Assembly: GCA_035649575.1 (NCBI GenBank)
Contig: DASRJH010000197.1
Coordinates: 1 to 46,670, forward strand
Source: DASVAL01 sp035649575
Lineage (GTDB): Bacteria; Planctomycetota; UBA1135; UBA2386
Length of the DNA stretch: 46,670 nucleotides
Direction: 5' to 3'
Numbering within the stretch: the stretch's first letter is position 1; every line of letters starts with the position of its first letter. Made by a program: the position numbers and the translations under genes. This document shows positions 34,256 to 43,600 of the stretch, piece after piece. Below the pieces are notes generated by a model. The model saw only the letters and a list, made by a program, of their open reading frames with translations, was not told where the DNA came from and did not search any database.

Positions 34256-34729
34256 ATGTCGCATCGCTTCGTAGCCGTTGTCGTCGTTTCCGGATTGGTC
34301 GCCGCTGGCTGCCAGAGCACTGCCGCACCGTGTGCCGACACGCAGGCTGTCGTCGAGTCCGTTGCCAAGCAGCATCCCGACTGCGTGCGTCTCACGGTGC
34401 ACTCGGCGCCACCCGCCGGCGGCGACTGGTGTGTCATCGCGAGCACGAGCGCGGACAAGCTCGGCAAGCCCTCGGACAAGGAGGACCTCGACGCGATGGG
34501 AACCGGCAGGACCTTCGTGCTCGATGAGCCCGGTGCAGTCGACGTCACCGTGCCGATCCTCCTCAAGGACGCCAAATGGAGGGCGACCTGTGGCGTGACC
34601 GTCAAGGCAGCGGCGGGTGCCAATCGCCAGCAGCTCGTGGACAATGCCAACAGCATTGCGAAGGCCGTCGAGGCCTCGATGGCGGCAAAGTCGCTGCCCC
34701 ATGAAGGGCAAGCAACGAAGAGCAAGTAG
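34256..34729 (+). CDS. Hypothetical small lipoprotein
   Basis: This encodes 157 residues. The N-terminus MSHRFVAVVVVSGLVAAGCQ is a lipoprotein signal (Cys19). The mature part contains CADTQAVVESVAKQHPDCV, PPAGGDWCVIASTSADKLGK and EDLDAMGTGRTFVLDEPG, ending in a helical Ala-rich tail. Three further cysteines could form disulfides. AGGAG lies 6 bases upstream of the ATG. The middle part resembles a PAS/GAF-like or haem-degrading-type alpha/beta layout, but no family is assigned. Confidence 0.8.
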   Translation: MSHRFVAVVVVSGLVAAGCQSTAAPCADTQAVVESVAKQHPDCVRLTVHSAPPAGGDWCVIASTSADKLGKPSDKEDLDAMGTGRTFVLDEPGAVDVTVPILLKDAKWRATCGVTVKAAAGANRQQLVDNANSIAKAVEASMAAKSLPHEGQATKSK

Positions 34730-34828
34730 TCGGCGATGAACGTGGTGGGCCGACTGCCCACGGCAGGTGTGCGATCAGCGACCGGGAAAGACCCTAGCCG
34801 CAAAACGTCACGCCGACGTCAAGACGAA

Positions 34829-34863
34829 ACCCCGGACCGTGTCTCGACACACGTTTCCGGGGT
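34829..34863 (-). terminator. Intrinsic terminator of tRNA-Asp
   Basis: ACCCCGGA (34829-34836) pairs with TCCGGGGT (34856-34863), with an inner CGTGT/ACACG helix. Reading the minus strand, the hairpin begins 8 bases after the tRNA CCA end and is followed by a T-rich TTTCGTCTT stretch. Confidence 0.75.
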
Positions 34864-34871
34864 CCTTGAAG

Positions 34872-34948
<77 letters not shown>

Positions 34949-35091
34949 ACGCCTGAGGGGTCGGGGATGCTAGCCAGGATGAGGGGGTTTGCAAGCCCGT
35001 TCGCGGCGAGCGACCTGCACCGCCGGCAGCACCAGCCGCGGACCGGCAACAAAGCTGAGCACTTCGAAGCCGCGGCGGCGCACGAATTAAA

Positions 35092-35122
35092 TCGGCCGCC
35101 GGGATGTGATCCCGGCGGCCGA
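35092..35122. other. Strong 14-bp intergenic hairpin
   Basis: TCGGCCGCCGGGAT and ATCCCGGCGGCCGA form a perfect 14-bp stem around a GTG loop. On the minus strand it is followed by TTTAATT; on the plus strand a GTTTTT lies 21 bases further. It may be a bidirectional terminator, or the end of an unrecognised small RNA between 34949 and 35257. Confidence 0.6.
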
Positions 35123-35202
35123 AGCCACTCTCGCTCTCGTTTTTGACCAGTTGCACTTCGCTCGAACCGCGAGGCTGAGCGTCGCGCAACCGTCTCGCTT
35201 GC

Positions 35203-35208
35203 TACGCT
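35203..35208 (+). promoter_or_regulatory. Putative -10 element for the gene at 35258
   Basis: TACGCT within GCTACGCTG, 49 bases before the ATG. The nine-base string is identical to that upstream of the lipoprotein gene at 34256. Confidence 0.4.
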
Positions 35209-35257
35209 GGGTAGGACGCCGCGCCCCGTTCCTTCAAGGGCGCGTTCGAATCCGCAA

Positions 35258-36286
35258 ATGTCCGGATGGCCCACCTCCGTTGCTGCGCGCCTGCAACTCG
35301 GCTTCGCGGGCGCGCACGGTTGCCCGCTGCCGCACCTGTCGGTCGACGGCATGACACCCTCGGGCCCGAATCTCTCGCACTGGCCCGGCAACCGCACTCC
35401 GCTTCACTGGAAGGCAGATCTCAGCACTGGCATCGCGCTTCGTTTCGCACGGGCCTCGCACGCCGAGCAGGAGGTCTTCCTCGGCGACACGTCGCTCGTC
35501 GTGAACGACCACTACGACACCGACGGCTTCGGTTCGCTGCTCGCGGTCCTGCGACCCGATCTCGCGATCGCGCGCGAGGAGCTGTTGCTCGCCGCGGCAG
35601 CGACCGGTGACTTCGGGATCTGGCAGACCTGGCGCGGCTTTGCGATCGATCGCATCGTCGCACGCCTCGCCAAGCCGCAGTCCCCCGTGCACGGCGCGTT
35701 CGCGGGCGTCATGGACTCCGACGAACTGTCGCTGCGACGCTACGCGTGGTTGCTCGAACACGCGACGGCCGTGCTCGACCATCCTGGTGGCTTCGCGCCG
35801 CTCTATGCCGAGGAGATGGCGCAGGTGCAGCACGAGATCGAACAGGGGCAACGCGGCGCCATCGACCGCCGCCGCTTGCCGCAGTTCGGCCTCGCGGTGA
35901 TGACGAGCCAGGGCCCGCGGCACCGCATGACGCTCAATACCCTGGCGGGCGCCTGGCGCGTGCTGCACGTCGAGAACGGCAGCGACGGCCGGCGTTACCG
36001 CTACCACGACCGCACCGAGAGCTGGTTCGAGCTCGTGACGATCGAGCCGATGCCGCGCCGCGATCTGCGGCCGCTCGCGCGGCGCCTCGCCGAGTTCGAG
36101 CCCGCGCACGACGGTGCCAGCTGGAACGCGGACCCGCCGGCGGACCCGATTCCCGAACTGTGGTTCGGCGTGCCGTCGGCACAGGAATACGGACAGGTCA
36201 CGCGCGAGATCAGACCGAGCCGGTTGCCGGCCGAACGCGTCGTCGCGGCTTTCACCTCGTTCTTCGCGGAGGCGGCCACGTCGTGA
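35258..36286 (+). CDS. Conserved hypothetical protein with HYDTDG motif
   Basis: This encodes 342 residues with no signal peptide. The segment VVNDHYDTDGFGSLLAVLRP near residue 80 looks like the metal-binding core of DHH-type phosphoesterases (HxDxDG), but other DHH motifs are not evident. I also think it resembles a recently defined DUF (DUF6687-like), from memory only. Later segments LNTLAGAWRVLHVENGSDGRRYRYHDRTESWFELV and SAQEYGQVTREIRPSRLP are probably beta-rich (the first is quoted in part: YRYHDRTESWFELV). Function unknown. It may head the operon continuing at 36387, 100 bases downstream. Confidence 0.78.
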   Translation: MSGWPTSVAARLQLGFAGAHGCPLPHLSVDGMTPSGPNLSHWPGNRTPLHWKADLSTGIALRFARASHAEQEVFLGDTSLVVNDHYDTDGFGSLLAVLRPDLAIAREELLLAAAATGDFGIWQTWRGFAIDRIVARLAKPQSPVHGAFAGVMDSDELSLRRYAWLLEHATAVLDHPGGFAPLYAEEMAQVQHEIEQGQRGAIDRRRLPQFGLAVMTSQGPRHRMTLNTLAGAWRVLHVENGSDGRRYRYHDRTESWFELVTIEPMPRRDLRPLARRLAEFEPAHDGASWNADPPADPIPELWFGVPSAQEYGQVTREIRPSRLPAERVVAAFTSFFAEAATS

Positions 36287-36386
36287 CGAACGCAGGAGTC
36301 CCGATCGAGCGTCGTGCCGACCCGCTGGCGCCTTCGTGTGCGGCTGGTCATCATGCACGGTTCCGCATGCGCAAAGAGCGATCGCC

Positions 36387-37415
36387 ATGAACCACCGATG
36401 CACCGCACTCCTGCTCTCGTGGCTGGGCTCGCTTTGCGCCTGCAACGGGGGCGGCGGCGACTCGATGCCGCAGAACGCGGACGGCAGCATCCGCCTGGTC
36501 CATGTCGCCGATGCCCGCTGGCAGCAGGAGACCGCGGCTACCGAGATGGCAGCGGCGCTCGACCGGCACGCTGAGATAGCACTCGTGTTCGCGCACAACG
36601 ACGACATGGCGTTCGGCGCGGCGCTTGCCTGTAAACAGAAGCAACGCACCAGCATCCGGATCGTCGGCATCGGCGGCACTGCCCAGGCGCAAAAGCGCGT
36701 GGCAGAAGGAGTGATCGACGCGACGTTCCTGCAGCCGACCGGTGCGGCCGCCGCGATCGACATGGCGCTGCTGGCTTGTAGCGGCATCCCACCGCCGCGC
36801 CGCCTCGTGCTCGGCCCGCTCATGTTCACGAAGGCCACGCTCGCAGCAGGCGGCACGGTCGTGCCGTCGCCCGGCGACATCGTGGTCGGCGGCCTGCGGC
36901 ACCAGCACGCGAGCGTGCTCACGACGACGCCCGTCACCGACGTCGTGTTCCGCATCGCGATGGCGCATCGCACCGGCGGCGAACCACGGCGCGCACGGAT
37001 CGGCGAAGACCTGAAGACAGCCGCGAAGCGCTACCCGCAGATCCAGTTCGAATACCACGCCGCCGAAGGCACTCCCGAGCAGCAAGTGGACCTCGTGCGC
37101 GACTTCATCGCGCAGAACTACAACGCGATCCTCGTCGCACCGGAGGACCCGGTCGCGCTGCGTCCCGTCTGCAAGGAGGCCATCGCGAAGGAGATCAAGG
37201 TCATCGTGCTCGACCGCGAGCTCGGCAGCGAGGACTACACGTGCTTCGTCGGGTGCGACGACACGGCCACCGGCAGGGCCGTCGGATCGGCGATCGGCAA
37301 GCTGCTGCCGAAGGGCGGTGCGATCGTCGAGCTGCAGGGCGCGATGACGACGAGCGCGGCGCAGCAACTGCATCAGGGTTTCGTCGAGGCACTCGGCCTG
37401 CGGAAGAAGTCGTGA
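36387..37415 (+). CDS. Periplasmic sugar-binding-type protein with lobes in swapped order
   Basis: This encodes 342 residues with a lipoprotein signal (SWLGSLCACNGG, Cys19). It belongs to the RbsB/Peripl_BP_4 type, but the order is reversed. Residues ~34-155 match the C-terminal lobe of such proteins (LVFAHNDDMAFGAALACK, IRIVGIGGTAQAQKRVAEG, DATFLQPTG, LVLGPLMFTKATL). Residues ~186-336 match the N-terminal lobe (VVFRIAMAHRTGG, GTPEQQVDLVRDFIAQNYNA, ILVAPEDPVALRPVCKEA, VIVLDRELG, GAIVELQGAMTTSAAQQ). The protein stops where the hinge to a C-terminal lobe would be. It is a circular permutation or a remnant of a two-domain protein. No transporter permease or ATPase is adjacent. Confidence 0.85.
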   Translation: MNHRCTALLLSWLGSLCACNGGGGDSMPQNADGSIRLVHVADARWQQETAATEMAAALDRHAEIALVFAHNDDMAFGAALACKQKQRTSIRIVGIGGTAQAQKRVAEGVIDATFLQPTGAAAAIDMALLACSGIPPPRRLVLGPLMFTKATLAAGGTVVPSPGDIVVGGLRHQHASVLTTTPVTDVVFRIAMAHRTGGEPRRARIGEDLKTAAKRYPQIQFEYHAAEGTPEQQVDLVRDFIAQNYNAILVAPEDPVALRPVCKEAIAKEIKVIVLDRELGSEDYTCFVGCDDTATGRAVGSAIGKLLPKGGAIVELQGAMTTSAAQQLHQGFVEALGLRKKS

Positions 37416-38686
37416 GCCGCCGTCTCGTCCATCTCGCCGCGGCGGCGCTGCTGCTCGGTGCGCTGCCGCCGGGTCAGGAGTCCACAGGTTCCCGGCCGCT
37501 GCTGCGGGTCGCGGCCAACGACACCCGATGGATGGAGGCGTTCGCGCAGGTGTTCGGACTCGACATGCCCGCGCTGCAGCAGGGCCAGCAGCTCGAGCTG
37601 CTCGTGCCGAACAGCGGCGCCATACGCCTTCTGCCATCTGCCGATCCGTTCCGGGCGCGAACGCTCGTCGTCGACGTGCGCGCCGCGGCGTGGTTGCAGC
37701 GCGAAGCCGAGGCCGTCGCGACCACGGAGCGACAGCTCACGACGCGCGTCGACGCATTCGCAAAGCTCGCCGCGTTGCCGGCCAAAGCGGCGCGCGAGCT
37801 CTGCGCTTCGGTGTTCTCACTGGCGCGTTCACTCGAATCGGCCAACGTCGTCGTCACGCAGATCGACGGGGGCCGCCGCTACGACATCCGCCTCGAGCTC
37901 GTGCCGATGCCCGACAGCGCGTTCGCGCGCTGGCTCGCCGCCGTCGCGCCTGCCGCGATGTCGCAGCCGCACCTGGGCTGGCCCGACGCTGCGCTGCGGC
38001 TCGACCTCGCCCTGGCTCGCGACTGCTTCCCGGTCGTGTGCGCGCCCTTCCTGCCGCTCATCGCCGCAGCCGGGATCCATCGCAGCGGCGCCGGCGCCGC
38101 CGAGGACGAATTGCGCGCGCTGCTCCCGCTGCTCGACGGCTCGTTCCAGCTGGCCTTTGCACCCGGCCGCCTCGGCTTCGCGTACGGCCTGCACGACGCC
38201 GATGCGTTCGCCGCCCGCACGCTCGACCCGAAACACCTGCAGCAGGAGACCGAGGTCCTCGGCAGCCAGGGCATCGAAGCGGAGTTCACACCGGCAGCCC
38301 TCGCGTGGCGCGAGGTCCCGATGTTGCGTTCGCGCGTGCGCGGCAGGCAGCCGCTGCCCGGACTCGGCAACGAGGACGGCGACCTGGTCTCGTTCGGGGC
38401 CCGCGTCGGCAACCTCTGGCTGCAGATCGGCGGCGGCAATGCTCCACAAGATTCGATGAAGAGGGCGATCGACGACGCCCTCGACGCTAAGGTGCGCGAT
38501 CCCGCGGCGGCGAGTTCCGAGACCGCGTCGTCCGCGTGGCTCACGTGCGAAATCGACCTCGATCGTCTCGGCGCGACGGCAAAGGCCCCACGCGACGCAG
38601 CGTCCACTCCGGACACGCCGAGCCGCGTGTGCTTGTCGCTGCGATCCTCCCCACAATCCCTGAAAGCCCTGATCCAACTGCGATGA
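37412..38686 (+). CDS. Hypothetical secreted protein
   Basis: This encodes 424 residues from a GTG that overlaps the upstream stop. The N-terminus VSRRLVHLAAAALLLGALPP is a signal peptide. The body is an alpha/beta mix, with PLLRVAANDTRWMEAFAQVF, VVDVRAAAWLQREAEAVATT, HLGWPDAALRLDLALARDCF and LLPLLDGSFQLAFAPGRLGF. This pattern is seen in planctomycete proteins of unknown function with a DUF3352-like look, but no family assignment is made. It overlaps the next ATG as ATGA, so the genes from 36387 to 39732 form a coupled set. Confidence 0.8.
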   Translation: MSRRLVHLAAAALLLGALPPGQESTGSRPLLRVAANDTRWMEAFAQVFGLDMPALQQGQQLELLVPNSGAIRLLPSADPFRARTLVVDVRAAAWLQREAEAVATTERQLTTRVDAFAKLAALPAKAARELCASVFSLARSLESANVVVTQIDGGRRYDIRLELVPMPDSAFARWLAAVAPAAMSQPHLGWPDAALRLDLALARDCFPVVCAPFLPLIAAAGIHRSGAGAAEDELRALLPLLDGSFQLAFAPGRLGFAYGLHDADAFAARTLDPKHLQQETEVLGSQGIEAEFTPAALAWREVPMLRSRVRGRQPLPGLGNEDGDLVSFGARVGNLWLQIGGGNAPQDSMKRAIDDALDAKVRDPAAASSETASSAWLTCEIDLDRLGATAKAPRDAASTPDTPSRVCLSLRSSPQSLKALIQLR

Positions 38687-39732
38687 AGAAGAAGGAACTG
38701 CTGAAGACCAAGGTCGAACACGTCTCGCTCGACACGTTCAACCCGGTCCCGCTCGTCGAAGCCATGGAGAAGATGGCGTTCTCGGCGCGCAGCACGGCGC
38801 GCGCGGCACGCATCTACGAGATGATGCTCAAGGACAAGGACGCTGCCGTGATCCTCTGCCTCGCCGGTTCGCTGGTCTCGGCAGGCCTCAAGAAGATCAT
38901 CGTGCAGCTGCTCGAGGCCGACATGGTCGACGCGATCGTGTCGACCGGAGCGAACATCGTCGACCAGGACTTCTTCGAAGGGCTCGGCTTCCGCCACTAC
39001 CAGGGCACGCCGTTCATCGACGACAACCAGCTGCGCGAACTGCAGATCGACCGCATCTACGACACCTTCATCGACGAGGAGGAGCTGCGCCACTGCGACG
39101 ACACGTGCAAGAAGATCGCCGACTCGCTCGACCCGCGCCCCTACAGCTCGCGCGAGTTCATCGCCGAGATGGGCCGCTACCTGCAGAAGAAGGGCAAGAA
39201 CAAGGAGTCGATCGTGCTGCGCGCGTTCGAGAAGGACGTACCGATCTTCTGCCCCGCGTTCTCGGATTGCAGCGCGGGTTTCGGTCTCGTCGAGCACCAG
39301 TATCGCAACGGCTTGGTCGGCAAGCCGACCGTGAGCATCGACAGCGCCAAGGACTTCCTCGAGCTCACGCGCATCAAGATGGCAGGTAAGGAGACGGGCC
39401 TGTTCATGATCGGCGGCGGCGTGCCGAAGAACTTCGCGCAGGACATCGTCGTCGCGGCCGACATCCTCGGCAGCGAAGCGTCGATGCACAAATACGCGGT
39501 GCAGATCACCGTGGCCGACGAACGCGACGGCGCGCTCTCGGGCAGCACGCTCAAGGAAGCGAGCTCGTGGGGCAAGGTCTCGACGAGCTACGAGCAGATG
39601 GTCTACGGCGAGGCGACGGTCTTCTTCCCGCTCATCGCGGGCTACGCCTGGCACAAGAAGGCCGCCAAGGGCCGCAAGGCCCACCGCTACTCGCAGCTGC
39701 TCAACGAAGCGCTGACGGCGACGTCCAGCTGA
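38683..39732 (+). CDS. Deoxyhypusine synthase family protein
   Basis: This encodes 349 residues across the whole family length. Family regions include AVILCLAGSLVSAGLKKIIV, VSTGANIVDQDFFEGLGF, GLFMIGGGVPKNFAQDIVVA and, near the C-terminus, SGSTLKEASSWGKVST. Lys298 in SSWGK matches the lysine that forms the covalent butylamine intermediate in deoxyhypusine and homospermidine synthases. Bacteria lack eIF5A; characterised bacterial homologues make homospermidine or related polyamines, so an NAD-dependent aminobutyl transfer from spermidine or putrescine is likely. The ATG at 38683 overlaps the upstream stop. An EamA transporter follows 8 bases downstream. Confidence 0.93.
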   Translation: MKKKELLKTKVEHVSLDTFNPVPLVEAMEKMAFSARSTARAARIYEMMLKDKDAAVILCLAGSLVSAGLKKIIVQLLEADMVDAIVSTGANIVDQDFFEGLGFRHYQGTPFIDDNQLRELQIDRIYDTFIDEEELRHCDDTCKKIADSLDPRPYSSREFIAEMGRYLQKKGKNKESIVLRAFEKDVPIFCPAFSDCSAGFGLVEHQYRNGLVGKPTVSIDSAKDFLELTRIKMAGKETGLFMIGGGVPKNFAQDIVVAADILGSEASMHKYAVQITVADERDGALSGSTLKEASSWGKVSTSYEQMVYGEATVFFPLIAGYAWHKKAAKGRKAHRYSQLLNEALTATSS

Positions 39733-39740
39733 GCCCGGTC

Positions 39741-40658
39741 GTGCCGATCGAGGCCCGATCGCAAGGCACCGCGCCGGATCCCACGACCGCCGGCGGGCGC
39801 GAATCGGGGATCCGCTACATGGCGCAGTCCGCGCTCTGGTTCGCCGTGATGAGCACGCTCGTCAAGCTCGCGAGCGCCCGCCAGCTGCCCACCATGCAGA
39901 TCGTGTTCGTGCGCGGTTGCGTCACGCTGCTGTTCGCGACTCTCGTGTTGTGGCGCGCCGGCTCGAACCCGTTCCGCACGCGGCCGGGTCTGCTGCTCGT
40001 ACGCGGACTCATCGGCTCCGGCGCGCTCGTCTGCTTCTACGCGGCCGTCGTGCACATGCCGCTCGCGGAAGCGACCGTGATCCATCAGACCGCGCCGCTG
40101 TTCACTGCCCTGCTCGCGGCGCTGCTGCTGCACGAACGGCTCGAGACGCGCGTTCTGATCTCGATCGGGACCTGCCTGCTCGGCGTGCTCGTCATCGCGC
40201 GCCCGGGCTCGCTGTTCGGCGGCGCGGACACGGCCGCCTTCGACTGGCTCTACGCGATGGTCGCGCTGCTCGGCTCGCTGCTGTCGTCGCTGGCCTACGT
40301 GACCGTGCGGCATCTGGGCCGCACCGAGAACCCGCTCGTCGTGGTGTTCTACTTCCCGCTCGTGACCGCGCCGCTGACGGCGCCGTTCGCGGTGCCGATC
40401 TGGGTCTGGCCGGACGCCACGGGCTGGCTCTTGCTGTTCGGCATCGGCCTGGCGACGCAGATCGCGCAGGTATCGATGACGAAGGGGCTCGCGCGCGAAG
40501 CAGCCGGCCGCGCGACCGCGATCGGCTATCTGCAGGTCGCGTTCGCAACGCTGTTCGGAGCGATCGTGTTCGGGGTCTGGCCCGACGCGTGGAGTTGGGG
40601 CGGCATGGCGCTGATCCTGCTGAGTCTGCTCCTCAGCACTGTGACCCAGCGACGGTAA
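39741..40658 (+). CDS. EamA/DMT-family transporter
   Basis: This encodes 305 residues from the GTG at 39741; the ATG at 39819 is an alternative that removes a polar leader. Ten hydrophobic segments form two five-helix halves, as in drug/metabolite transporters. The first half ends with EATVIHQTAPLFTALLAALLLHERLE, and the second with ATAIGYLQVAFATLFGAIVFG. The position of the first half's Pro and Glu matches EamA repeats. It sits 8 bases after the deoxyhypusine-synthase homologue, so export or import of a polyamine or amino acid is possible but unproved. Confidence 0.93.
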   Translation: MPIEARSQGTAPDPTTAGGRESGIRYMAQSALWFAVMSTLVKLASARQLPTMQIVFVRGCVTLLFATLVLWRAGSNPFRTRPGLLLVRGLIGSGALVCFYAAVVHMPLAEATVIHQTAPLFTALLAALLLHERLETRVLISIGTCLLGVLVIARPGSLFGGADTAAFDWLYAMVALLGSLLSSLAYVTVRHLGRTENPLVVVFYFPLVTAPLTAPFAVPIWVWPDATGWLLLFGIGLATQIAQVSMTKGLAREAAGRATAIGYLQVAFATLFGAIVFGVWPDAWSWGGMALILLSLLLSTVTQRR

Positions 40659-40673
40659 CACGGCCCGATCGGC

Positions 40674-40679
40674 TACTCT
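40674..40679 (+). promoter_or_regulatory. Putative -10 element for the 1133-residue protein
   Basis: TACTCT followed by only 6 bases and then the GTG start at 40686. The usual +1 would fall on the start codon itself, so the mRNA would be leaderless. Confidence 0.45.
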
Positions 40680-40685
40680 GCGCGC

Positions 40686-43600
40686 GTGCCCCGCCTGATC
40701 GCCATCGTCACCGCCCTGCTGCTGGTGCTCGCCGCCATGTGGCTGCTGCGTTCGTGCCAGGAGGCGACTCTGCTCGACACGGGGCCCCCACCCGCCGGGG
40801 GCAGCGGGGCAGACGTGGACCCGGCGACGGCCGCCGTCGCGACCGCGGTCGCGAGCGAGGCTGCCGACACGCCGATCCGCCGCGAGGTCGCACCTGCAAC
40901 CGACGGACCCGTCTTCACCGTGAACGGCATGGTGCTCGCGGACCGCAAGGCTCCCGTCACCGGCGCGCGCATTCTCGCCTATCGCGGCGAGGCCGACGAC
41001 CGCAGCGGCATCATGCCGATGGACATGTCGCAACGCGGCAACCCGGGGCTGTCGTTCCGGCTGACCGGTGAGCCAATCGCGAGTGCTTTCGCCGACGCAG
41101 CCGGGAACTTCACGCTGCGCGCCTTCGAAGCCCACCTGAGGATCACGCTCGAACACGATCTCTACGCTCTGCCGCAGCCCGAGGTCGTGCACGTGCCGCA
41201 ACAGAGCAAACAGACGAACCTCGTGTTGCGACCGATGCTCGGCGCCATGTTGCGCGGCCGGCTGCTCGGCGAACGCACGGCCCACGTGACGAAGGTGCGC
41301 CTGTTCCTCGAACCCGATCCGATGTCGGTCATGGGCGACAGCCGCGCGTTGCTCGGCGCGATCATGTCGAGCATGCTGCCCGGCGCGAAGCCCGAGACCG
41401 ACGGCACGTTCGTGTTCCGCGGCGTGCTGCCCGGGGCTGCGATCACTCTGACCGTCGAGGGCGATGCGGTCATGGCGCACACTTCGCAACCGGCTCTCGA
41501 GCCAGCCGAAGTGCGCGACGTCGTCGTGGCCGTCAACGCGGGTGCGTCACTCGACGTACTCGTCGTCGATCCGGACGGCGCGCCGATCGTTGACGCCGAC
41601 GTGTCGGCGCGTACCGGCGACAACAGCCCCATGATCGGGCAGCTCATGGCCGCGCACGGCAAGACGGGACCCGATGGAGTCTGTCGACTGCGCGGCCTCC
41701 GGACCGAACGGACCACGGTCGAAGCAACCGCGAAGGCCCGCCTCACCGCGACCGCGACCATCGATCTGCAGGCCGGCGGCGAACCCCAGCAGTTGCGTCT
41801 CGAGCTCGGCGAAGGCGGCGTGGTCACGGGCATCGTGACGACTGCCGGCGGCGTGCCAGTCGCCGGCGCGCACGTCGCGCACTTTCCGAGCGGCGACATT
41901 CCGTTGCTCGGCGACATCGCCTCGCAACTCGGCGCCGAACAGATGGCCGACGTCGCCAACTCGGGCGTGCACACCGACGCCGAGGGGCGCTTTCAGCTGA
42001 CCGGTCTCGCCGACGAAGGCACGTTCCTCGTCGTCGCCGCGCATCCCGACCACGCCGCGGGTCAGACGAAGGGAGTGCGCATGGGCGATCGCGACGTGAA
42101 AGTCGTGCTGCAACCGCTCGGCGGCCTGCGCGGCCGCGTGGTCGCCGCAGAAAACCAGAAGCCGCTGCCTTCGTTCACCGTGGCGCTGCTGCGCACGTCG
42201 TTCCTCGTGCTGCGCACGGCGGTCCGACAGCAGGTGTTCGACGCCGCTGCCGACGGCGCATTCGAGCTCGTCAGGATCGCGCCGGGCGAGTACACGCTGC
42301 AGGTCAGGGGCGACGGACGCAGCGAAACGGAGCAGACCGTCGTGGTCGCTGCGGGGACCACCGACGCCGGCATCCTCGAAGTGTCGCGCGCAGCCGCCAT
42401 CGCGGGAACGGTGCGCGACGAGCAGGGCCAGCCCGTGCGCGGGGCGCTCGTGCGGAAGCGCCAGGGGGCGATGGCCGACAACCCGATGATTGCGATGTTC
42501 GGCGGCGGTTCGCAGGGCGCATACACGGACGGAGAAGGACGCTTCCGCCTCGAGCCGCTGGCGCCCGGCCGACTGCAACTGCTCGCGACCGCCGACGGTT
42601 TCGCCTCAGCACGCAGCGAGCGGCTGAAGGTCGAGGCCGGACAGGTGCTCGAAGGCATCGTGATCACGCTCGACCACGGCGGCAGCATCCACGGCAAGCT
42701 GCTCGTCGGCGCGGGCCAACAGCCCGACGAGTTCCTCGTGACGGCGCAGGAGCAGGTCACGCAGTCCTCACGCGGCGCCGTGCCTTCGGCCGACGGCACG
42801 TTCCACTTCGAGAACCTCGACCCGGGCCAGCACACGGTGCAGGCGATGCCGGCGGGCCTCATGCGCAGCCTCGGCGGCAACGACTGGCGGCCCGGCCAGA
42901 GCATGCGTTTTGGCGAGATCTTCCAGAAGATCACCGACCACGTCGTGTCGCAGCGTTGCGCGGTGCGCGCCGGCGAGACGACCGAGGTCACACTCGACGC
43001 TACCGAGCTCGCGACCGGCGCACGCTGGATCGTGCGCGTCGAAGTCGGCGGCAAGCCGTTCGAGGACGGCTTGATCGAAGCGACCGCGATCGAGGACGGT
43101 CGCATGCGCGCCGCGATGTTGCTCCACGGGGCTGCGTCGTTCGCGGGGATCCGGCCCGGGATCCACCGCCTGCAGGTGCGCGGCGGCATGACGATGACTC
43201 CGATCGGCCCGCCGCAGGACGCCGCGTTTCCGAAGGACACCACCGAGCACCGCACGACGCTGTCGCTGCCCGCGGGTGAACTGCGCGGGCGTGTCGTCGA
43301 CGCCGCGACAGGCCAACCGCTGCGCACCGCGGTCGTGCGGCTCTTGCACGAAGGCCACGCGGAACGCGACGACACTCTCGGCATGGCCTTGACCGACGCG
43401 GCCGGCGAGTTCCACTTCACGGGCCTCGACGAAGGCACCTACGGTCTCATTGCCGCCGATCCGCTGCACCCGGGCCCCGAGAGCGCCGCCTCGCGCCGCG
43501 CGGGCATCCGCGTCGTGCCGGGCACTCCGGGCGAGGTCGTCGAGCTGCGTGCGCACCCATCGGCTGCCGCGTCGGTCCTCGTCACGACGAGCGGCGGCCA

